Shown here one piece after another: positions 36,288-47,108 of a stretch of DNA of 64,000 nucleotides (positions within the stretch are counted from its first letter, which is position 1; each line of letters starts with the position of its first letter). The DNA comes from Mycobacterium sp. D16Q13. Its GTDB lineage: Bacteria > Actinomycetota > Actinomycetes > Mycobacteriales > Mycobacteriaceae. The stretch spans positions 62,001 through 126,000 of the forward strand of contig NZ_MAEW01000009.1 of assembly GCF_002013375.1 (NCBI RefSeq). The letters are read 5' to 3'. Made by a program: the position numbers and the translations under genes. A model generated the notes under the pieces. It saw only the letters and a list, made by a program, of their open reading frames with translations, was not told the origin of the DNA and did not search any database.

Positions 36288-37576
36288 CCGACGCCGGCCC
36301 CACCGAGTTTGAGCCTCTCAACCCGAGCGGCTCATCGGTCCGCTCCAGCGTCGCACGGATCGGTGTGGCCACCGCCATCAGCGCGATATGCGGCTACACC
36401 GTGCTGTACTTGGCGGCCCGTGAGCTGGGTCCCGCGTCGTTCTCGGTGTTCGCAGTCTTCTGGGGCGCATTCGGCTTGGTGACCGGCGCGGCCAATGGGC
36501 TGCTGCAGGAGACCACCCGCGAAGTGCGGCTGTCGCTGGCGCAGCGTGAACGGTCACCGCTGGCCACCACCCTGCCGATCAGGATCGCCATCGCCTTCGC
36601 CATCGCCTCCGCCATCGGCATCGTCGGCACCGCACCGCTGTGGGCTGCTCATGTGTTCACCGAGTTTCGCTGGCTCAGTGTGGCATTGCTTGCGGGCGGG
36701 CTCGCCGGGTTCTGCATGCACGCGACCACCCTGGGCGCCCTGGCCGGATCGAACCGGTGGACTCAGTACGGCGTTCTCATGGTGACCGATGCGGGGATCC
36801 GTTTGGTGGTGGCGGTTGTCACCTTCGTAGCCACCATCGGGCTCGTCGGGTATCTATGGGCGACGGTCGCGGGATCGATGTCCTGGTTACTGCTCACCGC
36901 GGTCTCGAAGCCGACCCGGGAGGCACTCACAGTGCCCGCACTCGTCGACACCATGGAGTTCCTGCGCGGCGCCCGGCATTCGATCGCCGCGGCCGCGGCC
37001 AGCGCGGTACTGGTGATGGGCTTCCCGGTGCTGTTGCAGTCAACGACAGGCGATCTGGGCCCCACCGGCGGCGTGGTAATCCTGGCCGTCACCCTGACTC
37101 GTGCGCCGCTATTGGTTCCGCTGACTGCGCTGCAGGGCAACCTCATAGCCCATTTCGTGGATGAGCGGGATCGGCGCCTCAGTGCACTTATCACCCCTGC
37201 CGCGATCATCATCGGTGTGGGAGCCGTAGGCATCGCGCTCGCCACGACCGTTGGCCCCTGGTTGCTGCGAACGGTGTTCGATCCCGCATACCAGGCGGGT
37301 GGTCCGCTTCTGGGCTGGCTGACCGCCGGCGCGGTGATGATCGCCTTACTGACGCTGACCGGGGCAGCCACCGTCGCCCACGCCCGTCACCTGGCCTATT
37401 CGGCGGGATGGGTTGGGGCCACCGTGGTCTCGGCGCTGCTGCTGCTCTTGCCCCTCAGTTTGGAGGTGCGGACGGTCATCGCGTTGATCGTCGGACCGGT
37501 CGTCGGAATGGTCGTGCATGTGGCCGCACTCGCCTTCTGGCGGGACCCGGAGACCGACGAGGACATCATCGACTGA
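36284..37576 (+). CDS. Polytopic flippase-like membrane protein (Rv3630-like)
   Basis: 430 residues with about 12 hydrophobic helices and the layout of polysaccharide exporters of the MOP/MATE superfamily (Wzx-like): GYTVLYLAARELGPASFSVF and TRAPLLVPLTALQGNLIAHF are typical. The GTG start overlaps the M1 stop by 4 nt, so it belongs to the Pls-M1 transcript. In M. tuberculosis Rv3630 lies just before ppgS, suggesting export of lipid-linked sugars. Here a wax-ester synthase gene separates it from ppgS. Confidence 0.82.
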   Translation: MTDAGPTEFEPLNPSGSSVRSSVARIGVATAISAICGYTVLYLAARELGPASFSVFAVFWGAFGLVTGAANGLLQETTREVRLSLAQRERSPLATTLPIRIAIAFAIASAIGIVGTAPLWAAHVFTEFRWLSVALLAGGLAGFCMHATTLGALAGSNRWTQYGVLMVTDAGIRLVVAVVTFVATIGLVGYLWATVAGSMSWLLLTAVSKPTREALTVPALVDTMEFLRGARHSIAAAAASAVLVMGFPVLLQSTTGDLGPTGGVVILAVTLTRAPLLVPLTALQGNLIAHFVDERDRRLSALITPAAIIIGVGAVGIALATTVGPWLLRTVFDPAYQAGGPLLGWLTAGAVMIALLTLTGAATVAHARHLAYSAGWVGATVVSALLLLLPLSLEVRTVIALIVGPVVGMVVHVAALAFWRDPETDEDIID

Positions 37577-37595
37577 GCCGGGCCGGCTGGCACCC

Positions 37596-38981
37596 TCAGA
37601 TCCCCGCGGCGTGCTCCAGCTCCACCAGCGCCGCTTCGAGACCGTCGGCCATCTCGTCGATATCCGCCGCGACCTCCGGGGTAGTGACGAACCCAAAATC
37701 CATGTGCTCCATATAAGAGAAACAGGTGATGTTGAGGGCTACGTCCATGACGGGCGGACCCAGCGGGATCATCGACTCCAACTTGGCGCCCGCCATGTAG
37801 AGCGGGAAAGAGGGACCCGGGACATTCGAGAGCACCAGGTTGATGGGGGCCAGATTCCGCGACAGCCCACTGGCGGTGTACGCCCGCGCCGCCAATTGCA
37901 GCAGCCCCGGCGGTGTCGTATCGGTCAACCCCATGATCTGGTGTGCCGACATCGCGCGCGCCATGTCCTTGGCGCCCTGCGTTCCCTCATAGATAGCCCT
38001 GATCCGATCGGCAGGGTCGTCGATATCCGTCGCCAGTGAGACCGTCATCGAGCTGATCTGATTGCCCACCTCGCCGTCGGTCTCCTCGGTGCGCACCGAT
38101 ACCGGAATCTGCACGATCAGCGGTTTGTCCGGCAGTTCGTCGCGCTTGGCCAGATAGTCCCGGACGGCCCCGGACACGATGGCCAGCACCACGTCGTTGA
38201 CCTTGACGCCAAAGGCGTCCTTGAGTGCCTTGACCCGCGCCAGCTCAAGACGCGCCCCGGATATCCGGCGGTGCGGCGACACCGGCGCATTGAATCGGGT
38301 GTGCGGGGCCTCGAAGTAGCCCGGCGATTTCCGCTCCATACCGAACACCGCCAGCTGCTGGCGAACCGTCTGTTGCACCAGCCGAACCACCCGATAGGGC
38401 GTTTTGACGCCCAGGTTGACCAATGCGCTCAACAAGATGCGCTCACGGCTGGGCAACCCGAGGCCCACCAGCGACCCCACCGTGTCGTCCGGCGCCGGCC
38501 GTGGCTCGGGGGCGATATCGAACAAAATCTCGCCCAGGCCCGCGCCCGAAACGCCGTCGACGATGGCGTGATGCATCTTGGTCAGCGTGGCGACACGTCC
38601 GCCCTCGACGCCCTCGATGACCCACAGCTCCCACAACGGGCGCGATCGGTCGAGCTTGTACGACATCAGCCGGCCGGCCAGTTCCTCCAGTTCCTTGCGA
38701 CCGCCGGGTGCGGGAACACCGATGCGGCGAATGTGAAAGTCGGGATCCAGTTCCTCGTCCTCGACGAACCACGGCCGGTCCAATCCCAGCGGGACGTCGG
38801 TGACTCGCCAGCGCAACTGCGGCATCGACGGAAGCCTCTCCACGATGAGGCCGCGAACCCGCTCAAAGCTGTAGTCAGGTGCATCGGTGGGGTCATAGAT
38901 CGACAGTCCCCCGATATGCATATGCCAACCCGCCGTTTCGGCGTGCCAGAACGCCGCATCTACCCCAGACAGCCGCTGCAT
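37596..38981 (-). CDS. Wax ester synthase/diacylglycerol acyltransferase (WS/DGAT)
   Basis: 461 residues. The catalytic motif HHAIVDG is at 137-143 (HHxxxDG). Around it are [12 protein letters not shown] at the N-terminus and the late [10 protein letters not shown] motif. Such enzymes transfer acyl groups from acyl-CoA to diacylglycerol or fatty alcohol and build storage lipids at the membrane. ATG at 38981 was chosen as family-typical (MQRLSG); further in-frame sequence upstream crosses the ppgS promoter. It lies opposite to its neighbours, between the Rv3630-like and ppgS genes that are adjacent in M. tuberculosis. Confidence 0.93.
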   Translation of the reverse strand: MQRLSGVDAAFWHAETAGWHMHIGGLSIYDPTDAPDYSFERVRGLIVERLPSMPQLRWRVTDVPLGLDRPWFVEDEELDPDFHIRRIGVPAPGGRKELEELAGRLMSYKLDRSRPLWELWVIEGVEGGRVATLTKMHHAIVDGVSGAGLGEILFDIAPEPRPAPDDTVGSLVGLGLPSRERILLSALVNLGVKTPYRVVRLVQQTVRQQLAVFGMERKSPGYFEAPHTRFNAPVSPHRRISGARLELARVKALKDAFGVKVNDVVLAIVSGAVRDYLAKRDELPDKPLIVQIPVSVRTEETDGEVGNQISSMTVSLATDIDDPADRIRAIYEGTQGAKDMARAMSAHQIMGLTDTTPPGLLQLAARAYTASGLSRNLAPINLVLSNVPGPSFPLYMAGAKLESMIPLGPPVMDVALNITCFSYMEHMDFGFVTTPEVAADIDEMADGLEAALVELEHAAGI

Positions 38982-39092
38982 GGCCGAAACATTAGTGCCG
39001 CCAACGGTCCCTTCTGCCGGAATGGCAGGACTTGTCGGGGGCCGGGTAGAGCCGACATCCGCTGATGGGTTGCCGGTGCTACCTTGATCCCA

Positions 39093-39787
39093 GTGAGCAA
39101 CACCGGTAACAGTGACGTCTGGCTGGTCATCCCCGCCTATAACGAGGGGCCAGTCATCGCCGACGTCATCGCAGCGGCGCTCGGCACGTTCCCCAACATC
39201 GTCTGTGTGGACGACGGCAGCGCGGACCGCACGGCCGCGCTGGCGCACGGTGCCGGGGCGCATCTAGTCCGGCATCCGGTCAATCTGGGGCAGGGTGCCG
39301 CGATACAAACCGGTGTCGAATACGCGCGCGCGCAGCCCGGTGCTCAGATCTTCGTCACCTTCGACGCCGACGGCCAGCATCAGGTCAAGGACGTGGTGGC
39401 CATGGTGGACAGGCTGCGACTCGAACCGCTCGACATCATCGTCGGCACCCGTTTCGGTGCGGGGTCCGCACCCAGCCATGTTCCCCTGATCAAGCGCATC
39501 GTACTGAAAACCGTTGTGCTGCTGAGTCCCCGCACCCGCCGCCTCAACCTGACCGACGCTCACAACGGGCTGCGTGTGTTCAACCGCACCGTCGCCACCG
39601 GTCTCAACATCACGATGAACGGCATGGGCCACGCCAGCGAGTTCATCGCGATGATCGCCGAAAACCATTGGCGAGTAGCCGAACAGCCCGTCGACATCCT
39701 GTACACCGAGTACTCGATGGCCAAAGGCCAGTCACTGATCAACGGAGTCAACATCATGTTCGACACCGCGTTCCGCCGGAGGTTGCC

Positions 39788-39791
<4 letters not shown>
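39093..39791 (+). CDS. ppgS: Family 2 glycosyltransferase, polyprenyl-phosphate sugar synthase (PpgS-like)
   Basis: 232 residues from GTG. GT-A motifs are [31 protein letters not shown] and [11 protein letters not shown], as in dolichyl-phosphate-mannose synthase-type enzymes. By position (before an Rv3632-like gene and galE1) it matches Rv3631 (PpgS). PpgS makes polyprenyl-phospho-N-acetylgalactosamine for the galactosamine on arabinogalactan. TACCTT at 39080-39085 could be the -10 box of a leaderless transcript starting on this GTG. Confidence 0.85.
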
Positions 39792-41059
<1,268 letters not shown>

Positions 41060-41149
41060 TTATTCGCATAGCTCACGGCATTCGGCCCCACCCTACCGAC
41101 CGTGCCTGATGTTCTTCGCGCGAGCGTTCATCGCTAGTCTCGGGCCCTG

Positions 41150-42922
41150 ATGCCTTTCGCCAGAACCAACCGCGTTGCCGTGGCCGCCGCGGCTCTCCTC
41201 GTGGTGCACCTTGTGGTTCGCGGCGTGCTGGCGTTCGGGGGCGACTTCTACTGGGACGACCTGATCTTGGTTGGCCGCGCGGGCACACAGGGCTTGTTCG
41301 CCCCGTCGTACCTGTTCGATGACCACGATGGGCATGTCATGCCCGCGGCCTTCTTGCTGGCGGGCATCATCACCAAACTCGCACCATTGAATTGGTTCTG
41401 GCCCGCGCTGAGCCTGGTGATTCTGCAGGCATTGGCATCCCTGGCATTGCTGCGGGCACTGTGGGTGATTCTGGGCTGGCGACCAGTGCTGCTCGTGCCG
41501 CTCACGTTCGCACTGTTCACGCCGCTGGCGATACCCGGCTTTACCTGGTGGGCCGCGGCGCTGAACTCCCTGCCGATGCTGACCGCGATGTGTTGGTTCG
41601 TGGCCGACGCGGTGCTGCTGGATCGCACCGGAAACCGCCGGTACGCCGTGACGGCTATGGCCGCCTTCCTCGGCGGGCTGTTGTTCTTCGAGAAATCGGT
41701 GGTCATTCCGTTCGTCGCGTTCGCGGTGGTGGCGCTGTTGGCCTCTCTGCGCGGCGACGGGTGGTCGGCACTGACACGGACCTGGCGACGCGGCGCGACG
41801 CTCTGGATTCCGGCCGGGGCGCTCACCGTGGCGTGGATCGCCCTGTACCTGGTGGTGGTGGACCAGAAACGGTGGAGCACCGACCTGTCGATGACGTGGT
41901 CGCTGCTGCAACGCTCCTTCACGCACGGGGTGCTCCCCGGGTTGGTGGGTGGCCCGTGGCGCTGGGACCGCTGGGTGCCCAGCTCACCGTGGGCCGAACC
42001 GTCCTCGTTGGTGATTTGGCTGGGAGCGCTCGCGCTGGGTGCGACGGTCGTACTGACGTGTTCCCGGAAACAGCGACTCGCACCGGTCTGGCTGACACTG
42101 CTGGGTTACCTGGCCGCCAGCGAGGTACCGATCTATCTCATGCGCTCATCGGCGTTCACGGCGCTGCTGCTTGCACAAACCTTGCGATACCTGCCGGATT
42201 TGGTGGTGGTCGCGACGCTGCTGGCCGCGGTGGGGCTCACCGCCCCGAACCGACCGGGCAGCGCCTACCTGGACAACTCTGTCCGACGCACCGCGATAGT
42301 CGCGTTCGCATTGGCATTGTTCGTGGGAAGCAGCTTGGTCTCGACGGCCACCTATCTGCGCACCTGGCGAAACAATCCCGCCTCGCCCTACATCGCTACC
42401 GTGAAGGAATCCTTGGCAGCGATCGCGGATGGGCCCGCGGTGCTTGACCAGGAAGTCGACCCACTGGTGCTTCAGAATGTGGTGCGGCCGGAGAACCTGT
42501 TAAGCCATATGTTCGCGCTGGTCCGCCCACGGCCAGAGATCGGTTCCACCACAACGCAGTTACGTATGCTTGACCGCTACGGCCATCTGCTGGAAGCCCA
42601 GGTGACGTGGGTGCGCGCGCTGACCGAGGGGCCGGTCCCGGGATGCGGTTACCTGGTGCAGTCCATCCAGACCATGCCACTGACCGGGCCGCTGCTTCCC
42701 GCGGACTGGATCGTCGAGCTGAACTACCTCGCCAACACCGAGGGCGCGGCGTGGGCATCGTTCACCAATGGGCCCAGGGTCAAGGTTCCGGTTCGCCCCG
42801 GGCTCAACCGAGTGTTCATCAGACTCCCAGGTTCAGGGAATTCGCTTACCCTGCAGCCGATTACCCAGTCGCTGTCGCTGTGCGTCGCCGTCGGGCCGGT
42901 GGGAGCGCTCGCGCCCCGGTAG
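41150..42922 (+). CDS. Large polytopic membrane protein (Rv3635-like)
   Basis: 590 residues, about 11 hydrophobic helices in the first 410 residues and a C-terminal extracytoplasmic domain of about 170. An early acidic loop FYWDDLILVGRA, containing Asp-Asp after helix 1, is typical of GT-C glycosyltransferases, where it binds the lipid-linked sugar. It follows galE1 as Rv3635 does in M. tuberculosis. A glycosyltransferase role is inferred from architecture only. Confidence 0.8.
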   Translation: MPFARTNRVAVAAAALLVVHLVVRGVLAFGGDFYWDDLILVGRAGTQGLFAPSYLFDDHDGHVMPAAFLLAGIITKLAPLNWFWPALSLVILQALASLALLRALWVILGWRPVLLVPLTFALFTPLAIPGFTWWAAALNSLPMLTAMCWFVADAVLLDRTGNRRYAVTAMAAFLGGLLFFEKSVVIPFVAFAVVALLASLRGDGWSALTRTWRRGATLWIPAGALTVAWIALYLVVVDQKRWSTDLSMTWSLLQRSFTHGVLPGLVGGPWRWDRWVPSSPWAEPSSLVIWLGALALGATVVLTCSRKQRLAPVWLTLLGYLAASEVPIYLMRSSAFTALLLAQTLRYLPDLVVVATLLAAVGLTAPNRPGSAYLDNSVRRTAIVAFALALFVGSSLVSTATYLRTWRNNPASPYIATVKESLAAIADGPAVLDQEVDPLVLQNVVRPENLLSHMFALVRPRPEIGSTTTQLRMLDRYGHLLEAQVTWVRALTEGPVPGCGYLVQSIQTMPLTGPLLPADWIVELNYLANTEGAAWASFTNGPRVKVPVRPGLNRVFIRLPGSGNSLTLQPITQSLSLCVAVGPVGALAPR

Positions 42923-42932
42923 ATTGGGCGCC

Positions 42933-44579
42933 ATGCTCGGAGAACTGGCTTTCACCTGGACGGGACGACTTTCTGCCCCTTTCCTTGAAAAGCTGCTCGA
43001 CCTGCCCGAACCCGTCACCGCCGACGTGCAGGCACGTCGGGGCATCAAGGTAACGATGCCCGACGGCGTCAAGCTCGCTACCGACCACTTCCGGCCGCCC
43101 GGGCAAGATCCGCTACCCGCCGTCATCTTCCGCACGCCGTACGGCAGGCACGGTGCGATCAGCCAGATGTGGGCAACGCTGTTGGCACGTCAGGGATTTC
43201 AGGTTGTCCTGCAGGACACGCGTGGCCAGTTCGGTTCCGAGGGAAAGTTCGACGCCTTCCGCCAGGAGCGCGCGGACGGCTTGGCCACGGCAGCCTGGGT
43301 CCGGGAGCAGCCCTGGTGCGACGGCACACTCGCGACGGCCGGTCCGTCGTATCTCGGGCACACCCAGTGGGCGGTGGCGCCTTACCTCGAGCCACCCTTG
43401 GCGGCCATGTGCCCGGCGATCACCACCAGTAATTTCACCGAGCTCTTCTACCCGAGCGGGGCCTTCAATCTGCACAACTTGCTGAGCTGGTCGGCCTCGA
43501 TCGGCACGCACGACGGCTCACAGATCAAGCGCCTGCTCCGGATGCGCGCCCTTGAGAAGCAGGTACGCCGCGCCATGGATCACCTGCCCCTGGGCAACGC
43601 CGACAACGTCGCCATCGGCAAGCCAGAACCGTTCTGGCGCACCGTGACCGACCATACCGACGATGACTACTGGGACGAGATCGATCACACCCCACGGCTC
43701 GCGCAACTCAACACACCGGTGAGCATGGTGACCGGATGGTGGGACCTGCTCCTGGTGGGTCAGCTTCGCGACTACGACGAGTTGCAGAAGGCCGACTGCC
43801 CACGGCGGATCACCATTGGCCCATGGGACCACATGAAGTCACTCAAGGCGGTGGTCTCCGACAGCTTCTCGTGGCTGGCCGCTCATCTGCGGGGCGACGT
43901 CTCCTCGACACATCGCTCTCCGGTTCGGGTCTACCTGCAGAAGGCCGGCCAATGGCTCGACTTCGATCACTGGCCACCCAAGAAGTCAACCCCCACCCCG
44001 CTGTATTTGCAGGCCGATGACGTACTGGATTGGCATGCACCACAGAGCGATAACCCCGCCGACACGTTTACCTACGATCCGGCGGATCCCACTCCGGTTG
44101 TGGGTGGGCCACTGCTGGACACGAGATTTTCCGGACAGCGCGACAACTCCGCGACCGAGAAGCGTTCCGATGTACTGGTGTACACCAGCGATCCGCTGAC
44201 GAGCGACCTGGACCTCATCGGCCCCGTCTCGGCGTCTATCTACGCGACCACGGACAGCGGCCAGGGCGATCTGTTCGTCCGACTCTGCGATGTTGACCGA
44301 AAGGGAGTATCCCGCAACGTTTCCGATGGAATCGTACGGTTCAATGGTCCGACGGATTCGCCGGTCGCCGTGACCATGCATCCCACCGGCTACCGTTTCA
44401 CGCGCGGACACCGGCTACGAGTACAGGTCAGCGGCGGCGCGTTTCCCAACCACGCCCGCAACACCGGTTCCGGTGAACCGCTGGCGACCGCCAGCCGCAT
44501 CGTCCCGATCCGCTTCGAGATCCACCACGACGAGGAACGCCCCTCTTCCATCACGATTCCCGTGATGGGCACTTCATGA
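42933..44579 (+). CDS. CocE/NonD-family serine hydrolase
   Basis: 548 residues. The X-Pro dipeptidyl-peptidase/cocaine-esterase fold shows IKVTMPDGVKLATDHFRP, the nucleophile Ser139 in GPSYLGHTQW and GWWDLLLVGQ. The C-terminal jelly-roll domain includes HPTGYRFTRGHRLRVQVSGG. It hydrolyses esters or acyl-peptides; substrate unknown. TAGATT at 42920-42925 (sharing the preceding stop codon) would start transcription at about 42932-42933, so the ATG may be leaderless. It overlaps the next gene by 4 nt. Confidence 0.9.
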   Translation: MLGELAFTWTGRLSAPFLEKLLDLPEPVTADVQARRGIKVTMPDGVKLATDHFRPPGQDPLPAVIFRTPYGRHGAISQMWATLLARQGFQVVLQDTRGQFGSEGKFDAFRQERADGLATAAWVREQPWCDGTLATAGPSYLGHTQWAVAPYLEPPLAAMCPAITTSNFTELFYPSGAFNLHNLLSWSASIGTHDGSQIKRLLRMRALEKQVRRAMDHLPLGNADNVAIGKPEPFWRTVTDHTDDDYWDEIDHTPRLAQLNTPVSMVTGWWDLLLVGQLRDYDELQKADCPRRITIGPWDHMKSLKAVVSDSFSWLAAHLRGDVSSTHRSPVRVYLQKAGQWLDFDHWPPKKSTPTPLYLQADDVLDWHAPQSDNPADTFTYDPADPTPVVGGPLLDTRFSGQRDNSATEKRSDVLVYTSDPLTSDLDLIGPVSASIYATTDSGQGDLFVRLCDVDRKGVSRNVSDGIVRFNGPTDSPVAVTMHPTGYRFTRGHRLRVQVSGGAFPNHARNTGSGEPLATASRIVPIRFEIHHDEERPSSITIPVMGTS

Positions 44580-45139
44580 TCATGAAACACCTTTGCACCC
44601 TTGGGCTTATCGGGATACTTCTCACGGCATGCGGTGGCAATGAGGCTTCAGAGAGTCGGCCAACCCTCATCCACGTCGGCCCCAGCGGCGGCGGGGCTGA
44701 AACCAAAGTGGTTACGGCAGAAGAAGGTAAGCCCGGCACTCTCGGACAGCAGGTGCGCGACGGCGACCTCGCGTTTGTCGTCACACGGGTAAACGATGCC
44801 GGGACGGTCGGCGACCAGGCGGATCCGGCGCTGCAGGCGACGGCGAGCGGCACCTTCGTCGTCGTTCACGTCGAGGTTCTGAACCTCGGGCAGACAACGC
44901 ACTCCTTCCTCGGGGACGAACAGAAACTCAAGGATGCAACGGGCAGGGAGTACACCCCCGACAGCATGGCAAACATCTTGGCACGCAACGCCGAACAGCT
45001 CGAGCCTGGCGCAGAACTCGGGCCCGGTACGCAGAAGCGGTCGGTGCTCGTCTACGACGTCCCGCCCGGCACCGTGCCCAAGGAGATCGACCTACATATC
45101 GACTACAAGTCCAAGGGCGCCAAGGTCTTGCTTGGCTAA
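44576..45139 (+). CDS. DUF4352-type lipoprotein
   Basis: 187 residues. The signal peptide with lipobox GILLTAC gives lipid anchoring at about Cys19. The mature part is an Ig-like beta-sandwich of the DUF4352/MPT63 type: FVVVHVEVLNLGQTTHSF and SVLVYDVPPGTVPKEIDLHI. ATG at 44576 (overlapping the CocE stop) or 44582 are both possible. It is probably co-expressed with the CocE hydrolase. The function of such small beta-sandwich lipoproteins is unknown. Confidence 0.85.
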   Translation: MIMKHLCTLGLIGILLTACGGNEASESRPTLIHVGPSGGGAETKVVTAEEGKPGTLGQQVRDGDLAFVVTRVNDAGTVGDQADPALQATASGTFVVVHVEVLNLGQTTHSFLGDEQKLKDATGREYTPDSMANILARNAEQLEPGAELGPGTQKRSVLVYDVPPGTVPKEIDLHIDYKSKGAKVLLG

Positions 45140-45696
45140 TCGGTGGGCGGGAAGAGCGCGTACGCGATCTGCGAGGCGATCACCCTCGGATCGGCATCAT
45201 CGCGCGAATCAGCAAGCGCCCCACTGGACCACAGTGAGACAAATCCGTGCACCAAGGACCAGGCCGCACGGGCCGCGGTGACCTTATCGGCCGAAGTCTG
45301 CCGGGGTGTCAGTGTCGCGATCCCGGCATCCAAGGCGGCACCGGCACGGACTCGCGCCGCGGTGAGTCGCGCATCGGTGGAATCCAGCAGCGCGGGTTCG
45401 AACATCACCGCGTAGTGCCCGGGATGCGCCAGGGCGAAGTCCACGTAGGCCAGGGCAGCGGCATGAAAGTCCGGGCGCGCGCCGTCGAGGGCCCCGGCGA
45501 GTTTGGTGAATCCGTCGGCGGCCAAGGCGGTGAACAGACCGCGGCGATCGCCGAAATGGTGTGCGGGTGCGGCGTGCGAGACACCCGATTCGCGCGCCAG
45601 TTCCCGCAGTGACAGCTCGGTGGGGCCGCGCCGGGCCACCATATCGGCCGCGCTGGCCAGTATCGCCGCCCGCAGATCGCCATGGTGATACGACAT
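45136..45696 (-). CDS. TetR/AcrR-family transcriptional regulator
   Basis: 186 residues. An N-terminal helix-turn-helix (LRAAILASAADMVARRG, SLRELARESGVSHAAPAHHF) precedes a C-terminal WHG-type ligand domain (HPGHYAVMFEPALLD, AAWSLVHGFVSLWSSGAL). It is divergent from the DoxX gene, and the 81 bp between the starts hold a perfect inverted repeat, so it almost certainly represses itself and doxX. Confidence 0.92.
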   Translation of the reverse strand: MSYHHGDLRAAILASAADMVARRGPTELSLRELARESGVSHAAPAHHFGDRRGLFTALAADGFTKLAGALDGARPDFHAAALAYVDFALAHPGHYAVMFEPALLDSTDARLTAARVRAGAALDAGIATLTPRQTSADKVTAARAAWSLVHGFVSLWSSGALADSRDDADPRVIASQIAYALFPPTD

Positions 45697-45714
45697 CGCA
45701 CCAGCATAACGCAG

Positions 45715-45766
45715 ATCTTGACATTGACTAGTTTCCCGATATCGTCTATCTAGTCAATGTCAAGAT
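45715..45766. promoter_or_regulatory. 17-bp perfect inverted repeat with overlapping divergent promoters
   Basis: The arm ATCTTGACATTGACTAG (45715-45731) is repeated exactly in inverted orientation at 45750-45766 with an 18-nt spacer. Each arm holds a direct repeat TTGACA-TTGACT, so TTGAC half-sites also serve as -35 boxes. Rightward, TTGACT (45725-45730) and TATCTA (45747-45752) with 16-bp spacing give a doxX start near 45759. TetR binding here would block both promoters. Confidence 0.85.
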
Positions 45767-45777
45767 TGGAGATCGTC

Positions 45778-46212
45778 ATGGCACCACTTGTCGCCCTGGT
45801 CGTGGGGACCCTGTTGGCGCGCCTGATCGGCGCCCAGGGGTTCACACCCGTCAATTCATGGCCGGCCGCCGTGGTGGTCGGTCTCGCCGCGATGTTCACA
45901 CTGACCGGCGTCGCGCATTTCGTCCCGAAGATGCGTCAGGCGATGATCGCTATCGTGCCGCCGTGGATTCCGGCCGCCGGGCTCCTCGTGGCGCTGACCG
46001 GCGTGCTCGAACTGCTGGGCGCGATCGGCGTGCTGGTTCCCTCGACACGTGTGGTGGCCGCCGGATGCCTGGGAGTGCTGCTGGTGGTGATGTTTCCGGC
46101 CAATGTGTATGCCGCGACCCAGCGGTCCAACCCGCTGTCCACTCCCCTGGGCTGGCGCACCGCTGAACAGCTGCTATTTCTCGCAGCGTCCGCGATCGTC
46201 GTATGGGGCTAG
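45778..46212 (+). CDS. DoxX-family membrane protein
   Basis: 144 residues, four transmembrane helices, with the DoxX-like LTGVAHFVPKMRQAMIAIVPPW and ELLGAIGVLVP segments. The start at 45778 has a GGAGA ribosome site; an ATG at 45757 lies inside the operator, too close to the predicted transcription start. Family members are linked to redox stress but have varied roles. Regulated by the adjacent TetR. Confidence 0.88.
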   Translation: MAPLVALVVGTLLARLIGAQGFTPVNSWPAAVVVGLAAMFTLTGVAHFVPKMRQAMIAIVPPWIPAAGLLVALTGVLELLGAIGVLVPSTRVVAAGCLGVLLVVMFPANVYAATQRSNPLSTPLGWRTAEQLLFLAASAIVVWG

Positions 46213-46955
46213 ATCAAGTGCCAGACCAGAACCGCGGCCAGCACTCCCATCCCGTTGAGTGACCAGTGCAACGCAATGGGCGCCAAGAGGCTGCCACTGC
46301 GGCGCCGCAACCAGGTGAAGACGAAACCCGCGATCGCGGTGGCGACCACCGCCCCGGCGACACCGGCGATCTGGGCCCACAGGCCCACCCCGAGCAGCCT
46401 CGTCAGGCCGACATTGCCGGTCGTCAGACCCAAGGAAGTAGCGATGTGCCAAAAGCCGAACAACAGAGACCCGGTGGCCGCGACTCCCCGGAAGCCCCAG
46501 GCCCGAGCCATCGTCCCGTGCAGAACCCCCCGGAAGGCGAGCTCCTCGGGAATCACGGTCTGCAGCGGGATCAGGACGAAAGAGGCCAGTAGCGCGCCCG
46601 AAACGGTCGTCGCGTAGCTGCTGTTGAGGAACATCGGTCGGGTCATCGGCAGCAAGAGACCGATGCCGATCACCGCTCCGACGATGACAACCGCGACAGC
46701 CGCGTACTTGGCGCCGGAACGCCAGTGATCGCGGCCCAACCCCAACTCGGCCCAGGAGTGGCCCCGGTAGCGGATCAGAGCCAGGAGCCCAATCGCGGCG
46801 ATCGGGACCACGACGAAGTTGGCCCAGGGCGTGGTGAAGTGCGCGATCAGATTGGTGGCGACGAGAACAGCGACCACGACAGCAATGTCGATGTAGGTGC
46901 GCATGTCCCGCAATCCGTGCAGGGGCGCAGCAACAGCCGAGGTCTGAGTAGGCAT
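46209..46955 (-). CDS. CPBP-family intramembrane metalloprotease
   Basis: 248 residues, about seven hydrophobic helices. The three ABI/CPBP motifs are present: PEELAFRG (EExxxR), LFGFWHIA (FxxxH) and LHWSLNGMG (HxxxN), so the metal site looks intact. Relatives process membrane proteins or protect against bacteriocins. Its end overlaps the doxX stop by 4 nt (convergent). ATG at 46955 was chosen because a longer frame has no hydrophobic or conserved sequence. Confidence 0.88.
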   Translation of the reverse strand: MPTQTSAVAAPLHGLRDMRTYIDIAVVVAVLVATNLIAHFTTPWANFVVVPIAAIGLLALIRYRGHSWAELGLGRDHWRSGAKYAAVAVVIVGAVIGIGLLLPMTRPMFLNSSYATTVSGALLASFVLIPLQTVIPEELAFRGVLHGTMARAWGFRGVAATGSLLFGFWHIATSLGLTTGNVGLTRLLGVGLWAQIAGVAGAVVATAIAGFVFTWLRRRSGSLLAPIALHWSLNGMGVLAAVLVWHLI

Positions 46956-47108
46956 CCGCCCCAGAGTACCGGCGGTCTCGTTGGCCCAGGTCAGAGTGTG
47001 ATCCAGTCGTGGCCATCGTCCCGCACCTCGGCGCGAGGCCGACTGTGGCAGTGCCCACAAGGCCGCGTTAACCGGAACACGATCCACCCTCACGTAAGTT
47101 CTGGAATC

